A DNA stretch of 45,120 bases. It comes from Nostoc sp. KVJ20 (GTDB taxonomy: Bacteria > Cyanobacteriota > Cyanobacteriia > Cyanobacteriales > Nostocaceae). The stretch lies in assembly GCF_001712795.1 (NCBI RefSeq), contig NZ_KV757587.1, forward strand, positions 1 through 45,120, read 5' to 3'. Both the position numbers and the translations under genes were made by a program. Under the pieces are notes generated by a model. It worked only from the letters and a program-made list of their open reading frames with translations, had not been told where the DNA came from and ran no database searches. This document shows positions 43,717-45,120 of the stretch, in pieces (within the stretch, counting starts at the first letter, position 1; every line of letters begins with the position of its first letter).

Positions 43717-44100
43717 ATGCAGCGTACTCTCCTTTTGGCAAAAATTCATAACTGCACCCTCACAGGGGCCAATATCAACTATGTAGGTAGTATCAGCATC
43801 GATGAAATGCTTTTAGAAAAAGCTGGTATCTTACCCTACGAGCAGGTGCAAGTAGTTAATAATGCCAACGGCCAGCGCTTTATTACTTATGCGATCCCGG
43901 CTCCAGCCAATTCAGGAGTAATTGAATTAAATGGAGGTGCGGCACGTCTAGGCATTATTGGCGATCGCTTGATTATAATGACTTACGGGCAGTTCACTTC
44001 AGAAGAGTTAAAAAGTTACTCTCCTACGGTAGTCATTGTGGACGAAAAAAACAGGCTGTTGGAAGTACGGCGCTACGATGACCTGCTCAGTAAGGTCTAA
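43717..44100 (+). CDS. panD: Aspartate 1-decarboxylase (proenzyme)
   Basis: A 127-residue cytosolic enzyme making beta-alanine from aspartate for pantothenate and coenzyme A. It is self-cleaved at Gly24-Ser25 within NYVGSISID to give the pyruvoyl cofactor. Also visible are Lys9 and His11 (LAKIHNC), Arg54 (NGQRFITY), Thr57 and Tyr58, and the C-terminal [19 protein letters not shown]. Length and motifs are fully typical. It is followed after 11 bp by the MBL-like gene, so the two are probably cotranscribed. Confidence 0.97.
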   Translation: MQRTLLLAKIHNCTLTGANINYVGSISIDEMLLEKAGILPYEQVQVVNNANGQRFITYAIPAPANSGVIELNGGAARLGIIGDRLIIMTYGQFTSEELKSYSPTVVIVDEKNRLLEVRRYDDLLSKV

Positions 44101-44111
44101 TTTCAAGAAAA

Positions 44112-45014
44112 ATGTCAAATTTTGAGTCGTCGGGTTCCCAAAGCTACATACCTGAAAAGTCAGCTACCCTGCCAAGCAGTCCATCAGGTGAATTTCTCGT
44201 GCAATTCTGGGGTGTGAGAGGTTTGATTCCCACTCCAAGTAGCAACACCAATCGTTATGGCGGTAATACCGCTTGTCTAGAAATGCAGGTCGCTGGGAAA
44301 CGCTTGATTTTTGATGGCGGTACTGGCTTACGTATACTAGGTAAAACTTGGCAAGAACTACAACAGCCACTAGAAGCCCATTTATTTTTTACCAACTGCC
44401 AATCAAATCGTATTCAAGGGTTTCCCTTTTTTGCTCCAGCATTTATTGTGGAAAATTGCTTCCACATTTATGGCACAGCTGCCTCAAATGGAGCTTCCAT
44501 CAAACAATGTCTGTACGATCAGATGCTCCAGCCACACTTTCCTTACCCTTTACAGGTAATGCAGTCGGAATTGCAGTTTTATAATCTCACTCCAGACAGT
44601 GAGGTGAAGTTAGATGATGTCACCATTACAACTGCATTAATTAATCAAACCCAGCGGTCAGTTGGCTACCGAGTTACTTGGCAAGAGTATAGTGTTGCTT
44701 ACATCACGGATTTGCACCAAAATGCTGAACAAGTGGAGCGAGAGCGAATTTTAGAATTTATTAAAGGCGTTGATTTGCTGATTGCCAATGCTACTTACAC
44801 TCCCCCTACATCTCACAACCATGACTCTGCTGATTTACTTTGGCAAGCTGCGGTGAATACAGCTCTTGGTGCTGGCGTCCAACGGCTAGCTATTTCTCAC
44901 CATCACCCAGATGACCATGATGATTTTCTTGATCAGGTTCAGGTCGATATTAAATCTGCTTTTCCTCAGGCAATAATAGCCCATGAAGGTCTAGTATTAA
45001 GTGTTGGTAAGTAA
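44112..45014 (+). CDS. MBL-fold protein lacking the metal-binding HxHxDH motif
   Basis: A 300-residue protein. The fold is that of MBL hydrolases: LVQFWGVRGLIPTP, NTNRYGGNTACLEMQV, KRLIFDGGTGLRILG, then QGFPFFAPAFIV and SVAYITDLHQN. The catalytic strand, normally THxHxDHxxG, reads TNCQSNRIQG (residues 94-103), so both His and the Asp-His pair are replaced by Asn, Gln, Asn and Arg. A late His-rich ISHHHPDDHDD remains. A phosphodiesterase role is therefore doubtful; a binding or regulatory pseudoenzyme is more likely. It lies 11 bp after panD. The first 26 residues are a variable tail. Confidence 0.88.
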   Translation: MSNFESSGSQSYIPEKSATLPSSPSGEFLVQFWGVRGLIPTPSSNTNRYGGNTACLEMQVAGKRLIFDGGTGLRILGKTWQELQQPLEAHLFFTNCQSNRIQGFPFFAPAFIVENCFHIYGTAASNGASIKQCLYDQMLQPHFPYPLQVMQSELQFYNLTPDSEVKLDDVTITTALINQTQRSVGYRVTWQEYSVAYITDLHQNAEQVERERILEFIKGVDLLIANATYTPPTSHNHDSADLLWQAAVNTALGAGVQRLAISHHHPDDHDDFLDQVQVDIKSAFPQAIIAHEGLVLSVGK

Positions 45015-45120
45015 TTTAGACTTCTTATAGCATTTCTCAGTCTGGTGAAGTACAGTAACAAGAATGGGTAAACCAATTATAAATATCAGTTAACGAGACT
45101 TGAGTAAAAGCAGTTTCAAT

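Overview
This window is chromosomal DNA from a filamentous, Nostoc-like cyanobacterium. Four things point that way. The HIP1 octamer GCGATCGC is very frequent. The genes include a magnesium chelatase ChlD, a thylakoid-type FtsH, a group 3 sigma factor resembling SigF, a C-DES-type cysteine/cystine lyase and a DUF1802 protein. There are tandem Ser/Thr kinases. The gaps are full of short tandem and palindromic repeats of the kind seen in Nostocales. No phage, IS transposase, CRISPR array or rRNA operon is visible.

Layout. 1-4951: a small membrane protein is divergent from a pair of signalling or conflict-type P-loop ATPases, one with an N-terminal HTH and one with a repeat-built membrane region. 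They are followed by a 17-copy, 21-bp HIP1 minisatellite. 4952-9425 (minus strand): an oligopeptide-type ABC permease, an HD-domain phosphohydrolase and an RTX-like repeat protein with a recent internal duplication. 9426-14026: repeat-rich gaps holding a 40-residue membrane protein gene (10066-10188), an MBL-fold hydrolase and small conserved proteins. 14027-20061 (minus): Nif3-like protein, an unknown protein, a four-gene run (glycosyltransferase-like, two small proteins, YjbQ), a C-DES-like lyase and a HIT protein. 20294-26869 (plus): RecB-like nuclease, phytase-type esterase, and two Ser/Thr kinases sharing an unassigned C-terminal domain. 26980-31667 (plus): tRNA-Asp, gltX, a secreted protein and an FtsH2-like protease. 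31817-34326 (minus): an RNase III with an N-terminal Swt1-like HEPN domain, a PD-(D/E)XK-like protein and a Uma2 nuclease. 34418-39292: chlD, convergent sigF, a Bax-inhibitor-1 family protein and DUF1802. 39371-42414: a decayed aldo/keto reductase, a lipoprotein and a second probable gene remnant. 42415-45014 (plus): a small membrane protein, ppa, panD and an MBL-fold protein that has lost its metal ligands.

Most genes are housekeeping. The most unusual items are the HEPN-RNase III-dsRBD fusion beside two further nuclease-fold genes, the ATPase pair with its 12-bp-repeat membrane segment, the two kinases with a shared C-terminal module, the metal-ligand-free MBL protein next to panD, and a family of about 150-200-bp MITE-like elements present three times. 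Assignments rest on reading translated motifs by eye. No database search was run.
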